DNA of 64,000 nucleotides from assembly GCF_014204895.1 (NCBI RefSeq), contig NZ_JACHMF010000001.1, positions 6,076,001 through 6,140,000 on the forward strand, in the 5' to 3' direction. Made by a program: the position numbers and the translations under genes. The stretch comes from Paractinoplanes abujensis. GTDB taxonomy: Bacteria > Actinomycetota > Actinomycetes > Mycobacteriales > Micromonosporaceae. This document shows, piece by piece, positions 43,632 to 54,589 of the stretch; position 1 is the stretch's first letter; each line of letters opens with the position of its first letter. The notes beneath the pieces are model-generated. The model did no database searches. It saw only the letters and a list, made by a program, of their open reading frames with translations, and was not told where the DNA came from.

Positions 43632-43924
43632 GGCGCGGCGCGAGGCCGGCGCGGCGCAAGGCGGGCGCGGTGCAAGGCCGGCGCGGCACAAATCCGGCGC
43701 GGCACAAATCCGGCGCGGCACAAGGCCGGCGCGGTGCAAGGCGGGCGCGGTGCAAGGCCGGCGCGGTGCAAGGCCGGCGCGGCACAAATCCGGCGCGGCA
43801 CAAGGCCGGCGCGGTGCAAGGCGGGCGCGGCGCGAGGCCGGCGCGGCGCGAGGCGGGCGCGGCGCGAGGCGGGCGCGGCGCGAGGCGGGCGCGGCGCGGC
43901 GCGAGGCCGGCGCGGTCCAAGGTG
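43632..43924. repeat. 16-bp tandem repeat array, about 18 units
   Basis: Sixteen exact-length 16-bp units run from 43632 to 43887, then one 21-bp unit and one divergent unit. The consensus is ggcgcggygcaaggcs. Variants include ggcgcggcacaaatcc and ggcgcggcgcgaggcg; units 5-7 are repeated as units 10-12. It lies between the convergent kinase and synthase genes. As 16 is not a multiple of three, it is unlikely to be coding. The flanks 43613-43631 and 43925-43976 hold nothing else I can support. Confidence 0.95.
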
Positions 43925-43976
43925 CGCGCCACGAGGGGGCGGCAAGGGGTCGCCGCGGGTGGTGCGAGGCTGATCG

Positions 43977-45479
43977 CTAGCCGGCCAGCAGCTGGTCGAC
44001 CGGGGCGTAGTCGTCGGTCAGCACCCGGGCGTCGTCGACGAAGGCATCGAGCTCCGCCCCCGTCAGCACCACCGCCGGGTCCTCGACCGCGGCCACCCGC
44101 CGGGCCACCTCCGCCGTGGGCAGCGGGTCGGCCGACGCCATGATGACGAAGTTGGCCCCCACCTCGCCGTCCAGGGCCTCCCGGCTGCTGATCACGGCGA
44201 CGTGCGGGAACGCCGCCGCCACGGTGGCCAGCTCGGCCCGGATGAACCGGTCGGGCGGATAGTCGATCACGTTCTGCACGTAGATCCCGCCGGGCCGCAC
44301 CACGCGGGCGATGTCCTGCGCCATCTCGCGTGTGGCCAGGTGCCACGGCACGGTCAGGTGCCCGAACGCGTCGCCGACCACGAAGTCGTAGGACCGGGAC
44401 GGCTGGGCGGCCACGCCGACGCGCGCGTCCCCCACCCGTACGCGGAGGTCGGGCCCTGTCTCGAGGCCGAGCTTGCGGCGGTCGAGCTCGACCAGACCGC
44501 CGTCCAGCTCGATGACCAGCTGGTCGCTGCCGGGCCGGGTCGCCCGCACATAGCTGGGCATCGTGAACCCGCCCCCGCCGAGGTGCAGCGCGTCCACCGG
44601 GCCGGCCGGCAGCACGTCGGCCACCGCCCCGATCCACTGGATGTACGCGAACTCCAGGTGGCGCGGGTTGTCGAGGTCGACGTACGAGTGGCGCGCCGAG
44701 TTGAGGATCAGGTCACGGCCCCCGGTCTCGGCCGGGTCCGCCTCCACCCGCGCGCAGTGGTAGGCCGTTTCGACGTCGCACGGGTTGGGCGCGGCCACCC
44801 CCAGCCCCGCGCCGACCAGACCCACCGACACCAGCACCGCCCGTGTGCGGGGCTTGCCGGGCAGCGGCGTCGTCCCGCCGTGCCGCCGCAGCCACCAGGC
44901 CAGCCCGCCACCCGCGAGGGCCAGCAGGACCGCCAGCGAGATGATGATCCAGCTCGACGGCACCGCCGCGACGAAGATGAACCCGGTGGCCAGTGTGGCC
45001 GTGATCGCTCCGAGGGTGCCCATGCTGGACAGCCGCCCGACCACCGAACCCGTCCGGTTGAGGTCGCTGAGCTGCAGCTTGACCACCAGTGGGGTGACCG
45101 CCGAGAGGATGAAGGCGGGCAGGAAGACGGCCAGGGCGGCGAGCAGCAGCACGGCCGGCGCGGCCCCGCCTCGCAGGACCTCGCCGCCGAAGCGGACCAG
45201 GGGCAGGGTCACGGCCGTGAAGATCGCGCCCAGCAGCAGCGCCGGCACCAGCAGCGAGCGCGGGTCGTAGCGGTCGGCCAGGCGCCCGCCGAGCCAGGTG
45301 CCGTAGGCGATGGCGGCCAGCGCGATGCCGATGACCGAGCTGCTCACCTGCAGCGTGACGCCCACGTAGGGCCCGACGAGCCGCAGCGCGACGATCTCGA
45401 GGACGAGCACCGCCCCGCTCGTGCCGAACACCAGGGCGGTGGCCAGACCGGACGGAAGCGCACGGGGCGGGGTTTCCAT
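43977..45479 (-). CDS. fused membrane/spermidine-synthase-like protein
   Basis: A 500-residue protein. About seven N-terminal helices (residues 1-215) are followed by a spermidine-synthase-like Rossmann domain: ALHLGGGGFTMPSYV is the cofactor loop, LVIELDGG the acidic strand, and VVGDAFGHLTVPWHL the aminopropyl-transfer region. Polyamine synthesis is known for soluble relatives; membrane-fused forms are common in actinobacteria and not well characterised. The ATG at 45477-45479 has TAGCAT seven bases upstream. Its 3' end faces the 16-bp repeat array. Confidence 0.86.
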   Translation of the reverse strand: METPPRALPSGLATALVFGTSGAVLVLEIVALRLVGPYVGVTLQVSSSVIGIALAAIAYGTWLGGRLADRYDPRSLLVPALLLGAIFTAVTLPLVRFGGEVLRGGAAPAVLLLAALAVFLPAFILSAVTPLVVKLQLSDLNRTGSVVGRLSSMGTLGAITATLATGFIFVAAVPSSWIIISLAVLLALAGGGLAWWLRRHGGTTPLPGKPRTRAVLVSVGLVGAGLGVAAPNPCDVETAYHCARVEADPAETGGRDLILNSARHSYVDLDNPRHLEFAYIQWIGAVADVLPAGPVDALHLGGGGFTMPSYVRATRPGSDQLVIELDGGLVELDRRKLGLETGPDLRVRVGDARVGVAAQPSRSYDFVVGDAFGHLTVPWHLATREMAQDIARVVRPGGIYVQNVIDYPPDRFIRAELATVAAAFPHVAVISSREALDGEVGANFVIMASADPLPTAEVARRVAAVEDPAVVLTGAELDAFVDDARVLTDDYAPVDQLLAG

Positions 45480-45486
45480 TCGCCGG

Positions 45487-45492
45487 ATGCTA
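45487..45492 (-). promoter_or_regulatory. -10 element for leaderless synthase-like gene
   Basis: TAGCAT, seven bases before the ATG at 45479. Confidence 0.45.
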
Positions 45493-45536
45493 GCCGCCGC
45501 TACCTGGAAGGAAGCTGACCGCTGGGAAAAGCGGCG

Positions 45537-46550
45537 CTAAAGCATGGAGACGTGCACATGGTTGGTGTGCTCGGCGGAGGCCCCGCCGCTGCCGCTGTAG
45601 CTCTTCCAGCCGTCGCCGGGCAGCCAGATCTGCCGGAACCAGATCACATACATCACGCCGAGCCGGCTGGCGTTCTTCACGAAGTAGGCGGCGAGCCGAT
45701 CCCCGTACGCCTTGTCGTCGCCGGTCGCGGGCGAGGTCTTGTACGTCGTCTCGTTGGACGACATGTCACACGCCCGGCCTTTGGGATGCTCGCCCGAGTT
45801 CCGCTGGCTCCAGCACACCGTGTAGCGGGTGAAGCCGTCCGACTTCGCCTCCTGATAGGCGTGCAGGGTCCGCGGCGTCAGGCAGCCCGAGCTGGTCGGG
45901 TCGTCGATCGTGCACTTCTCGTCGGGCCAGGAGCCGTCGGAGTTGCGCGGCGCCGGTTTGGCCAGCGGCGAGTTGACCGAGACGAACCCGCCGGCCACGC
46001 CGCCACCGCCCACACTGGCCAGTGCGCGCTCGGCCTCTTTCTTCTTCTTGCCCAGCGCGGCGACCTGCCTGGTCTGCTCGACGACCTCCTTGTCGATCGC
46101 CGCCTTGGCCGCCTTGGCCTTGTCGAGCGATGCGCGATATTGCGCGAGGATCTGCCCGTCGAGCTGGGCCATCATGTCGAGCTGCTGGATGCGCTCGAGG
46201 AAGACGTCGGGCGAGGTCGAGTCGAGCAGCATCGAGGCGGTGCTGGGCCGGCCGAGCCGGTAGGACCGGGCCGCGATCTCGTTGACCTGACCCTCCATGG
46301 CCTTGGCGGCGGCCGTCGCCTGCACGACCGTCTTCTGCAGGGCCACGGAGCGCCTCTTCGACGAGTTCAGCTTCTGGATCGCCACCGCCTGGCCCTTGGC
46401 CGCGGACTCGAGTGCGCTGCGCAGCGTCTTGTCGTCGCCCTCGTCGGGATCGGCGTGGGCCGCCCCCGGCGTGACCGCCAGCAGAAGCGCGCACGCCGCC
46501 ACGACCAGCACGAGCACACCACTGAGCCGGCGCTGAAAAACCGCCGCCAC
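45537..46550 (-). CDS. secreted coiled-coil protein with LAS/M15-like peptidoglycan hydrolase domain
   Basis: A 337-residue exported protein. A Sec signal peptide (residues ~1-33, ending TPGAAHA) is followed by a coiled coil (~35-190; KAKAAKAAIDKEVVEQTRQ) like those of cell-wall-hydrolase regulators. The C-terminal domain (~220-337) has SGEHPKGRACD and NHVHVSM, which fit the zinc ligands of D,D-peptidases of the LAS type (ARB_07466-like). A GGGGAGG site precedes the GTG at 46548-46550. It is likely a peptidoglycan remodelling enzyme. Confidence 0.82.
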   Translation of the reverse strand: MAAVFQRRLSGVLVLVVAACALLLAVTPGAAHADPDEGDDKTLRSALESAAKGQAVAIQKLNSSKRRSVALQKTVVQATAAAKAMEGQVNEIAARSYRLGRPSTASMLLDSTSPDVFLERIQQLDMMAQLDGQILAQYRASLDKAKAAKAAIDKEVVEQTRQVAALGKKKKEAERALASVGGGGVAGGFVSVNSPLAKPAPRNSDGSWPDEKCTIDDPTSSGCLTPRTLHAYQEAKSDGFTRYTVCWSQRNSGEHPKGRACDMSSNETTYKTSPATGDDKAYGDRLAAYFVKNASRLGVMYVIWFRQIWLPGDGWKSYSGSGGASAEHTNHVHVSML

Positions 46551-46614
46551 GGATACCTCCCCATCGTCAGCGCGGGCAGACTCTACCGTGATACGTAGGG
46601 AAGCGGCAGATCGA

Positions 46615-47388
46615 TCAACTGGCGGAGTAACCACCGTCGACGAAGAGTGTCTGGCCCGTCACGGCGACGGCGGCATCGCTGGCCAGAAAGACCGCACACG
46701 CCCCGAAATCTTCAGGTACGCCGTTTCTGCCGATCATGGCGCGGGCCGCGTGTTTCGCGACGACCGCCGGATCCGCGAAGACCGGCTCGGTCAGGGGCGT
46801 ATGCACCACTCCGGGCGCGATCGCGTTGCAACAGACGCCGCGGGCCGACCACGCCTCGGCCTGCGACCTGGTCAAACCGACCAGACCGGCCTTGGACGCG
46901 CCGTAGGCCCCGCTGTTCCCGTAGGCCCGGAAGGCCTGTTGCGACGCCACGTTGATGATCCGGCCCCAGCCGCGCTCGGCCATCCGCGGCCCGAAAGCCT
47001 GCCCGAGCAGGAAGGGGGCTGTGAGATTGGCCGCCATGGTGACGTCCCAGTCGTCCTCGGTGAGGTCGTTCAGCGGCGGACGCCGGTTGACCGCGGCCGA
47101 ATTGACCAGGATGTCCGGAGCGCCGTACCGGTCCAGGGTTTGTGCGATGAGGACGGTGACGGCTGCACGCTCGGCGAGATCCGCCTCGATCGCGTGCCCC
47201 TCGGCGCCGAAGCCGCCCAGTTCGCCGATCACCGCGGCCATCGGCTCGGGACGACGCGCCACCAGCAGCACGCGAGCGCCGGCCCGGCCCAGCGCGATCG
47301 CCATCGCCCGGCCGATGCCCGAGCTGCCGCCGGTCACCATCGCCGTGCGGCCGGCCAGACCGAAAATGCTTTCCAGGTACGCCGACAT
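46615..47388 (-). CDS. short-chain dehydrogenase/reductase
   Basis: A 257-residue SDR. VTGGSSGIGRAMA is the cofactor loop, VNSAAVN stands in the NNAG position, and YGNSGAYGASKAG has the catalytic Tyr-Lys. ARRPEP after strand 2 suggests NADP(H). It resembles gluconate-5-dehydrogenase or 3-oxoacyl reductase types. The gene starts 5 bp after the inositol monophosphatase stop, so it is the last gene of the signalling operon; the GTAGGG at the end of that gene is the probable ribosome site. Confidence 0.9.
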   Translation of the reverse strand: MSAYLESIFGLAGRTAMVTGGSSGIGRAMAIALGRAGARVLLVARRPEPMAAVIGELGGFGAEGHAIEADLAERAAVTVLIAQTLDRYGAPDILVNSAAVNRRPPLNDLTEDDWDVTMAANLTAPFLLGQAFGPRMAERGWGRIINVASQQAFRAYGNSGAYGASKAGLVGLTRSQAEAWSARGVCCNAIAPGVVHTPLTEPVFADPAVVAKHAARAMIGRNGVPEDFGACAVFLASDAAVAVTGQTLFVDGGYSAS

Positions 47389-47393
47389 GGGCC

Positions 47394-48203
47394 CTACAGG
47401 ATCGAGGTGTCGGGGAAGAGCGTGTCGCGGACCGTCCGCCAGATGTCCTCGTTCGCCGCGACCAGCAAGCCGCGCTCGCTGTCGGTCGGGCGGTAGGGCG
47501 AGCCGTCCAGATGCAGCACCGTGCCGCCCGCCTCGCGCACGATCAGCGAACCCGGCACGTGATCCCACGGCAGGATCCGCCAGAACAGCGCGAACTGCTG
47601 CTCGTCGAGCGCGACCGCGGGATGTTCGTAGCCCGCGCAGTGGTGGCCGTTGGTCACCTCGCCGAACGCGCCAGTGTGCGCGGCCGCCACCTTCCGCAAG
47701 TGTTCCGGCAGGTAGTGGGTGGCGACGACGCCCCGCAGCGCCCCCGCTCCGGGGTCGTCGGTGCGGACCTTGACCCGTACGCCGTCACGGTAGGCCCCCG
47801 CGCCGGCCTCGGCCACCGTGAGGTTGTCGCCGACCACGTCGAGGATCCACGAGGCGGCCGGCTCACCGTCGCGCAGCAGGGCCACCATCACCGCGAACGG
47901 GGTCTTGCCGGCGGCGAAGTTGTTGGTGCCGTCGACCGGGTCGACGATCCAGACCGGGCCCGTGGAGCCGAGCCGGTCGAGCACGCGCGGGTCGGCCGCC
48001 ACGGATTCCTCGCCGACCACGACCGATCCGGGCAGCAGGGCGGTCAGGCCGCGGGTGAGCGCCTGCTCGGACTCCTTGTCGGCGATGGTGACCAGGTCAC
48101 CGGGCGCCTTCTGGGCGATCTCGTCGCTGGACAGGTGACGGAAGCGCGGCAGCACGATCGTGGCCGCGACCTCCCGGATGAGCTCGCCGACCTGATCAAG
48201 CAC
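47394..48203 (-). CDS. inositol monophosphatase family protein
   Basis: A 269-residue Mg-dependent sugar/inositol phosphatase. The metal sites are [19 protein letters not shown] and [16 protein letters not shown], all complete. It could act on inositol phosphate, histidinol phosphate or a nucleotide such as PAP; the sequence does not decide. The GTG at 48201-48203 overlaps the end of the response regulator gene by eight bases. The link between this enzyme and the signalling genes upstream is unknown. Confidence 0.9.
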   Translation of the reverse strand: MLDQVGELIREVAATIVLPRFRHLSSDEIAQKAPGDLVTIADKESEQALTRGLTALLPGSVVVGEESVAADPRVLDRLGSTGPVWIVDPVDGTNNFAAGKTPFAVMVALLRDGEPAASWILDVVGDNLTVAEAGAGAYRDGVRVKVRTDDPGAGALRGVVATHYLPEHLRKVAAAHTGAFGEVTNGHHCAGYEHPAVALDEQQFALFWRILPWDHVPGSLIVREAGGTVLHLDGSPYRPTDSERGLLVAANEDIWRTVRDTLFPDTSIL

Positions 48204-48647
48204 GTGGCGGCAACTTCACGACGCTGACGAAGAACTCGTCGATCTGGCGGATGACCGTGATGAACCGCTCGAAGTCGACCGGCTTGGTCACGTACGCATT
48301 CGCGTGCAGCTGGTAGCTGCGCAGGATGTCCTCGTCGGCGGCCGAGGTGGTGAGCACGACAACCGGGATGCGGCCCAGCTCGTCGTCTTTCTTGATCTCT
48401 TCCAGCACCTCGCGGCCGTCCCGCTTGGGCAGGTTGAGGTCGAGCAGGATCAGGTCGGGGCGCACGGCGCCGGCGTAATCGCCCTCGCGCCGCAGGTAGG
48501 CCAACGCCTCGGCCCCGTCGGAGACGACGTTGAGCCGGTTGCGGACCTTGTGCTCCTCGAACGCCTCCTGGGTCATCAGCACGTCGCCCGGATCGTCCTC
48601 GACCAGCAACACCTCGATCGGGGTGCCGTCGGCCCGAATGGGAGCCG

Positions 48648-48651
<4 letters not shown>
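48196..48651 (-). CDS. single-domain response regulator, Rcp1/CheY type
   Basis: A 151-residue receiver-only protein of the type paired with phytochrome-like kinases. The acidic pocket is VEDDPGD, the phospho-acceptor Asp is in [13 protein letters not shown], and the conserved Thr and Lys are in [10 protein letters not shown] and [11 protein letters not shown]. It has no output domain. The ATG at 48649-48651 overlaps the histidine kinase stop (ATGA), so the pair is surely functional together. It may pass phosphate on or act by protein binding. Confidence 0.93.
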
Positions 48652-50251
<1,600 letters not shown>

Positions 50252-50255
<4 letters not shown>

Positions 50256-51454
50256 CGGCCGCTCCCCCGCGAGATCAGCAACATGGCCACGTCGTCGGCC
50301 AACGGCCCGCCGTTGGCGTGCTCGGCCCGCCCGACCAGCCAGGCCGGCAACGCGGGCAATGGCACCGTACGGGCGGCGGGCTCGGAGAGCAGGGAGCACA
50401 GCCCGGTCACGTCGAGCCGTTCGTTGCCCTCACCGGTGTGCCCTTCGATCAAGCCGTCGGTGTACAGCAGCAGGGACCAGTCATCGGCGGGCAGCTCCAC
50501 CTCGGTCGCGGGGGTCGGCCGCGGGCTGACCCCCAGCACGATGCCGGTGCGGGCCTCGACCGGACCGACTCCGCCGTCGCCCAGCAGCACCGGGGGCGGG
50601 TGGCCGGCCAGCCGGACGACGGCCCGGTTGGTGTCGAGGTCGATGGTCAGCGCGGCGACGGTCGCGAAGATCTCCCGGGCCCGGCGCTCGCTCATCAGCA
50701 CCTGCTCGAGCGAGGCCAGGATCTGCTCGTCGGGCACGCCGGCCAGCACCAGCGCGCGCCAGGCGACCCGGAGCTCGACGCCCAGCGCGGCCTCGTCGAC
50801 GCCGTGGCCGCAGACGTCGCCCACGATCACCTGCAGCTTGTTGTCGCCCACCTGGACGACGTCGAAGAAGTCGCCGCCGAGCAGGCCCATCGCCCGGCCG
50901 GAGCGGTAGAACGTGTGCACCGCCACCCGATCGGTGGACATCAGGGGCTGGGGCAACAGGCCACGCTCGAGGCGGGCCGACTCGGCCTGGCGCAGCTCGA
51001 TCTCGCGCAGCCGCTGCGCGTTCTCGTCGGCCCGCTTGCGCTCGACCGCGTAGCGCAGCGACCGGGTCAGCAGCACGCCGTCGACCTGGCCCTTGACCAG
51101 GTAGTCCTGTGCGCCCTCGGCCACCGCGGCGACGCCCAGGTGCTCGTCGGACCGGCCGGTGAGCACGCAGACGGCGGCGCTGCCGGCCACCGCGAGCAGC
51201 TTGCGCAACCCGTCGATGCCCTCGGCGTCGGGCAGGCCCAGGTCGAGCAGCACACAGTGGATGCCGCGCAGCTGGCCGCGGGCCTCGCGCAGGCTGGTCG
51301 CCACGCGCAGGTCGAACGGCGCGTCGGCCTCGTGCAGCAGCTCGCGCACAAGGAAGGCGTCGCCCTCGTCGTCCTCGACGAGCAGGACGCGCAGCCGCTC
51401 CTGGTAGACCGGCGTGCCGGACCGGGCGCGGGGCGCGACCGAGCGCTCAGTCAT
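50252..51454 (-). CDS. REC-SpoIIE fusion: response regulator with PP2C-type phosphatase
   Basis: A 400-residue protein. A receiver domain (LLVEDDEGDAFL, phospho-acceptor in CVLLDLGLPDAEG, K in YLVKGQVDG) precedes a short coiled linker and a PPM/SpoIIE phosphatase (GGDFFDVV, VGDVCGHGVDEA, LLYTDGLIEG, LADDVAMLL). Such proteins dephosphorylate anti-sigma-factor antagonists and so switch on stress sigma factors. GGGAGG precedes the ATG at 51452-51454. It is the first gene of the operon and probably its output arm. Confidence 0.93.
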
Positions 51455-51530
51455 GCCGACCTCCCACTCGTCCGCCTATCGGCCCCTGTCCCGCTGATCG
51501 TGTACCACCGGGTGCGGGCGCACAACACTC

Positions 51531-51866
51531 TCACGTGGCCTCCTCAGCGGCCACGCGACGGGCGTGCTGCGCGATGACCTCCCCCAGGATGCCGTGCAGC
51601 CGTCCGCAGTCCTGGCAGTGCAAATTCTCGTCGAGGTGACGTCCGCCGCACTCGACGCAGGTGCCCCTGTCCTCCGGGTCCCGATAGGCCGCGAGGGCCT
51701 TGCACATGGCCCGGATCACGTGGTCACTGACCGGGAACACGCCCTCGCCCATGGCTGTGCGCACCCCCACCATCGCCACCGGACCGGCGTCGGGGTGGGG
51801 GTCGTAGGGCGCGACGGCGTCGATGAACGCGGCCACCACCGCGGCGGGGTCGATCGGCGTGCTCAC
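51531..51866 (-). CDS. small zinc-ribbon-like protein, function unknown
   Basis: A 111-residue protein. The C-terminal half has two Cys pairs, CVECGGRH and CQDCGRLHG, spaced as a zinc ribbon. The N-terminal half is helical with no known motif. The GTG at 51864-51866 has TAGCGT seven bases upstream and no ribosome site. It is divergent from the M28 peptidase gene, and the SpoIIE operon begins 76 bp downstream on the same strand. Function is unknown. Confidence 0.75.
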   Translation of the reverse strand: MSTPIDPAAVVAAFIDAVAPYDPHPDAGPVAMVGVRTAMGEGVFPVSDHVIRAMCKALAAYRDPEDRGTCVECGGRHLDENLHCQDCGRLHGILGEVIAQHARRVAAEEAT

Positions 51867-51873
51867 CCCGACA

Positions 51874-51879
51874 ACGCTA
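51874..51879 (-). promoter_or_regulatory. -10 element for leaderless zinc-ribbon gene
   Basis: TAGCGT, seven bases before the GTG at 51866. Confidence 0.45.
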
Positions 51880-51940
51880 GGCCACGCCAGAAACGATCTT
51901 CCGACTACCCGGTGTCGTACCCAACCGCTTAGATACACCC

Positions 51941-54298
51941 ATGCGTGCTCCCGCGATCACCGACCCGGCCCGCCGCGGCCTGGCCGCCGCCGTGGCCGTC
52001 GTGGTGCTGATCCTGGCCGGTGTCGCGGGCCTGGAAACGATCCGGCCGCCCGCAGCCCGGCCCGCCTCGGCCCCGGAGTCCGAGTTCAGCGCCGGGCGCG
52101 CGTTCCAGCAGGTGCAGGCGATCGCCCGGCGGCCGCATCCGGTCGGCAGCCCGGCCAACGACGAGGTGCGCGAGCATCTGCTGACCACGCTGCGCGGCCT
52201 CGGCCTGACCCCCGAGGTGCAGGACACAGTGTCGATCGAGGGGGCCGGGCTGTCGGCCGGCGCGGGCGGCGCCGGGCTGGCCCGGGTCCGCAACGTGATC
52301 GCCCAGATCCCCGGCACCTCCTCCACCGGGCGGGTCTTCCTGGTCGCGCACTACGACTCGGTGCAGGTCGGGCCGGGCGGCAACGACGACGCGGCGGGCA
52401 CCTCGACGATCCTCGAGACGGCCCGGGCGCTGCTGGCCGGTCCGCGCCCGCGCAACGACGTCGTGCTGGTGCTGACCGACGGCGAGGAGGCCTGCCTCTG
52501 CGGCGCCAAGGCCTTCGTCGACCAGCACCCCCTGGCCCGCGACGGCGGCGTGGTGCTCAACATCGAGGCCCGGGGCTCCAGCGGCCCGGCCATCATGTTC
52601 GAGACCTCGGCCGGCAACAGCGGGCTGATCGGGGCCTACGCGCACGCCGCGAAACCGGTGGGCACGTCGTTCGCGGTCGAGATCTATCGGCTGCTGCCCA
52701 ACGACACCGACTTCACCCCGTTCCGCGAGTCGGGCTTCGCCGGCATGAACGCGGCCTACATCGACGGCGCGGCGGTCTATCACGCGCCGACCGACGTGCC
52801 CGCCGCGATGAACCGCGACAGTCTGCAGCATCACGGGGCCAACACGCTGGCCGTGACGCGCGAGCTGGCCGGCCGCGACCTGGCCCCGCTGGTGGGCTCG
52901 GACGGCGGGGACGCCACCTACTTCCCCGTGCCCGGCCTGCTGGTGCGTTATCCCGGCGCGCTGGTCCGGCCGCTCGCGATCCTGGCCCTGGTCGCGGTGG
53001 CCGCGCTGGCCTGGCTGGCCCGCCGCCGCCGGCTGACCGGGGGCCGGCGCCTGCTCAAGGCGGGCGCGCTGACCCTGGTCCCGATCGTGGTGGCGCCGCT
53101 GCTGGCCCAGGGGCTCTGGTTCCTGCTGACCGAGATCCGTCCCCCGTACGCCCAGTTGCCGATCGACCCGTATCGTCCGGGCCTCTACCGCGTGGCCGTG
53201 ATCCTGCTGTCCGCGGCCGTCGTGCTGGGCTGGTTCGCGCTGCTGCGCCGCCGCCTCGGCCCGGCCGCCCTGGCGATCGCCGGGCTGGGCTGGCTGGCCG
53301 TTCTCGGCATCGTGCTGGCCGCGTTCGTGCCCGGCGGCTCCTACCTGGCTGCCGTCCCCGCGCTGGCCGGCGCACTGACCGGTCTGTTCGCGGTCAGCAC
53401 CAGAGGCCGGCTGCCGATCGTCGCGGTGACGCTGGGCGGCGTGGTGGCCACGGTCATCCTGCTGCCGACAGTGATCATGCTGTTCCCCGCGCTGGGCATG
53501 GGTCTCGGTGCGGCCGGAGCGTTCCTGACCGTGCTGCTCGGCCTGGCCCTGCTGCCGGTGATCGATCTGATCCACCCGCGGGCCGGTGGTCAGCGCGGCC
53601 TCGAGGCCCTGCGCAGCCGGCGCCGGGCCGCGCTGCCCGCCCTGGCCGCGGTCGTGGCCGCACTGGTCTGCACGGTCACGGGCCTGGCGGTCGACCGGTT
53701 CGACGCCGAGCGACCCGCCCTGACCCAGCTGATGTATGCGCTCGACGCCGACAACAACACCGCCCGCTGGATCAGCGAGGAGCCCGCGGTCCATGACTGG
53801 ACCGGCCAGTTCGTGCGGGGCGAGCCGCACCGGGTCGACGACACGCTGCCGTCGTTCGGGCCCGAGCAGGTGCGCACCGGCGACGCCCCCGCGGCCGCTC
53901 TGCCCGCACCGGCGCTGACCGTCGAGTCGGACAGCCGTACGGGGGAAACCCGCACGCTCACGGTGCGACTGAAACCGCAGCGGCAAGCCCGCCTGGTCAC
54001 CCTGCACGTGGCGGCCGGCACCCCGGTCGCCTCCGCGACCGTGGGCGGGCGGACGATGCCCCCGCGCGAACCCATCGACGGCGCCTGGGGCTGGGGTTTC
54101 GTCTTCCACGCCCCACCCCCCGACGGCGTCGAGGTCACGCTGACCGTGCGCGCCACCGGCCCGGTCAGGTTCCGCGCGATGGACGGCAGCGACGGCCTGA
54201 CCGAGCTGCCCGGCTTCCGGCCCCGCCCGGCCGCGGTCGGCATCGTCGGCTCCCACACGAGCGAACTGCTCGCCGTGGCCAAGACCTACACGTTCTGA
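51941..54298 (+). CDS. M28-family membrane metallopeptidase (Fxna/ERMP1-like)
   Basis: A 785-residue peptidase. A signal-anchor helix (~12-32) is followed by a zinc aminopeptidase domain (~45-330) with ligand motifs VAHYDSV, GGNDDAAGTS, TDGEEACL and VYHAPTD. About nine membrane helices (~345-560) follow and then an external beta domain (~600-785). The layout matches eukaryotic endoplasmic-reticulum metallopeptidase 1 and its bacterial relatives. The ATG at 51941 has only AT-rich TTAGAT upstream, so it may be leaderless too. The substrates are unknown peptides outside the membrane. Confidence 0.88.
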   Translation: MRAPAITDPARRGLAAAVAVVVLILAGVAGLETIRPPAARPASAPESEFSAGRAFQQVQAIARRPHPVGSPANDEVREHLLTTLRGLGLTPEVQDTVSIEGAGLSAGAGGAGLARVRNVIAQIPGTSSTGRVFLVAHYDSVQVGPGGNDDAAGTSTILETARALLAGPRPRNDVVLVLTDGEEACLCGAKAFVDQHPLARDGGVVLNIEARGSSGPAIMFETSAGNSGLIGAYAHAAKPVGTSFAVEIYRLLPNDTDFTPFRESGFAGMNAAYIDGAAVYHAPTDVPAAMNRDSLQHHGANTLAVTRELAGRDLAPLVGSDGGDATYFPVPGLLVRYPGALVRPLAILALVAVAALAWLARRRRLTGGRRLLKAGALTLVPIVVAPLLAQGLWFLLTEIRPPYAQLPIDPYRPGLYRVAVILLSAAVVLGWFALLRRRLGPAALAIAGLGWLAVLGIVLAAFVPGGSYLAAVPALAGALTGLFAVSTRGRLPIVAVTLGGVVATVILLPTVIMLFPALGMGLGAAGAFLTVLLGLALLPVIDLIHPRAGGQRGLEALRSRRRAALPALAAVVAALVCTVTGLAVDRFDAERPALTQLMYALDADNNTARWISEEPAVHDWTGQFVRGEPHRVDDTLPSFGPEQVRTGDAPAAALPAPALTVESDSRTGETRTLTVRLKPQRQARLVTLHVAAGTPVASATVGGRTMPPREPIDGAWGWGFVFHAPPPDGVEVTLTVRATGPVRFRAMDGSDGLTELPGFRPRPAAVGIVGSHTSELLAVAKTYTF

Positions 54299-54304
54299 GC
54301 CGGA

Positions 54305-54589
54305 CTAACGGCCGCGGCCGCGGCGGCCGGTGGACTCGTTGTGGCGGAAGTGCACGAAGAGCCGGCCCCAGTTGTCGCCGTCCTTCTCGACCCGGTGGTA
54401 GAGCTGCTTGATCTCTTTCTGGTCGAGGAAGCGCAGCACCTTCTTCTTCAGGGCGCCGCTGCCCTTGCCCGGGATGATCTCGACAGTGCTGGCCTTCTTC
54501 TGCACGGCCTCGTCGATGATCCCGCGCAGCGCACGGTCGATCTCCTGCCCCTTGTTGAAGATGTCGTGCAGGTCGAGCTTGAGTTTCAC
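54305..54589 (-). CDS. Smr-domain protein
   Basis: A 94-residue Smr (small MutS-related) domain with LKLDLHDIF at the start and STVEIIPGKGSGALKKKV, the LDLHG/GKG-type motifs of the family. Smr domains bind or nick nucleic acids. The tail is RGRGR. The GTG at 54587-54589 overlaps the TPR gene stop (GTGA), so the two are translated together. A longer in-frame start upstream is less likely. The peptidase gene ends 6 bp away on the other strand. Confidence 0.88.
   Translation of the reverse strand: MKLKLDLHDIFNKGQEIDRALRGIIDEAVQKKASTVEIIPGKGSGALKKKVLRFLDQKEIKQLYHRVEKDGDNWGRLFVHFRHNESTGRRGRGR

Noticed and set aside
43632..43924. CRISPR-like appearance of the 16-bp array
   Set aside because: Units follow each other with no spacers, the unit is too short, and there are no cas genes nearby.
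43621..43973. Open frames through the 16-bp array encoding Ala/Gly/Arg repeats
   Set aside because: All six frames stay open because the repeat lacks stop codons; a period of 16 changes the frame with each unit, and no start with a ribosome site is present.
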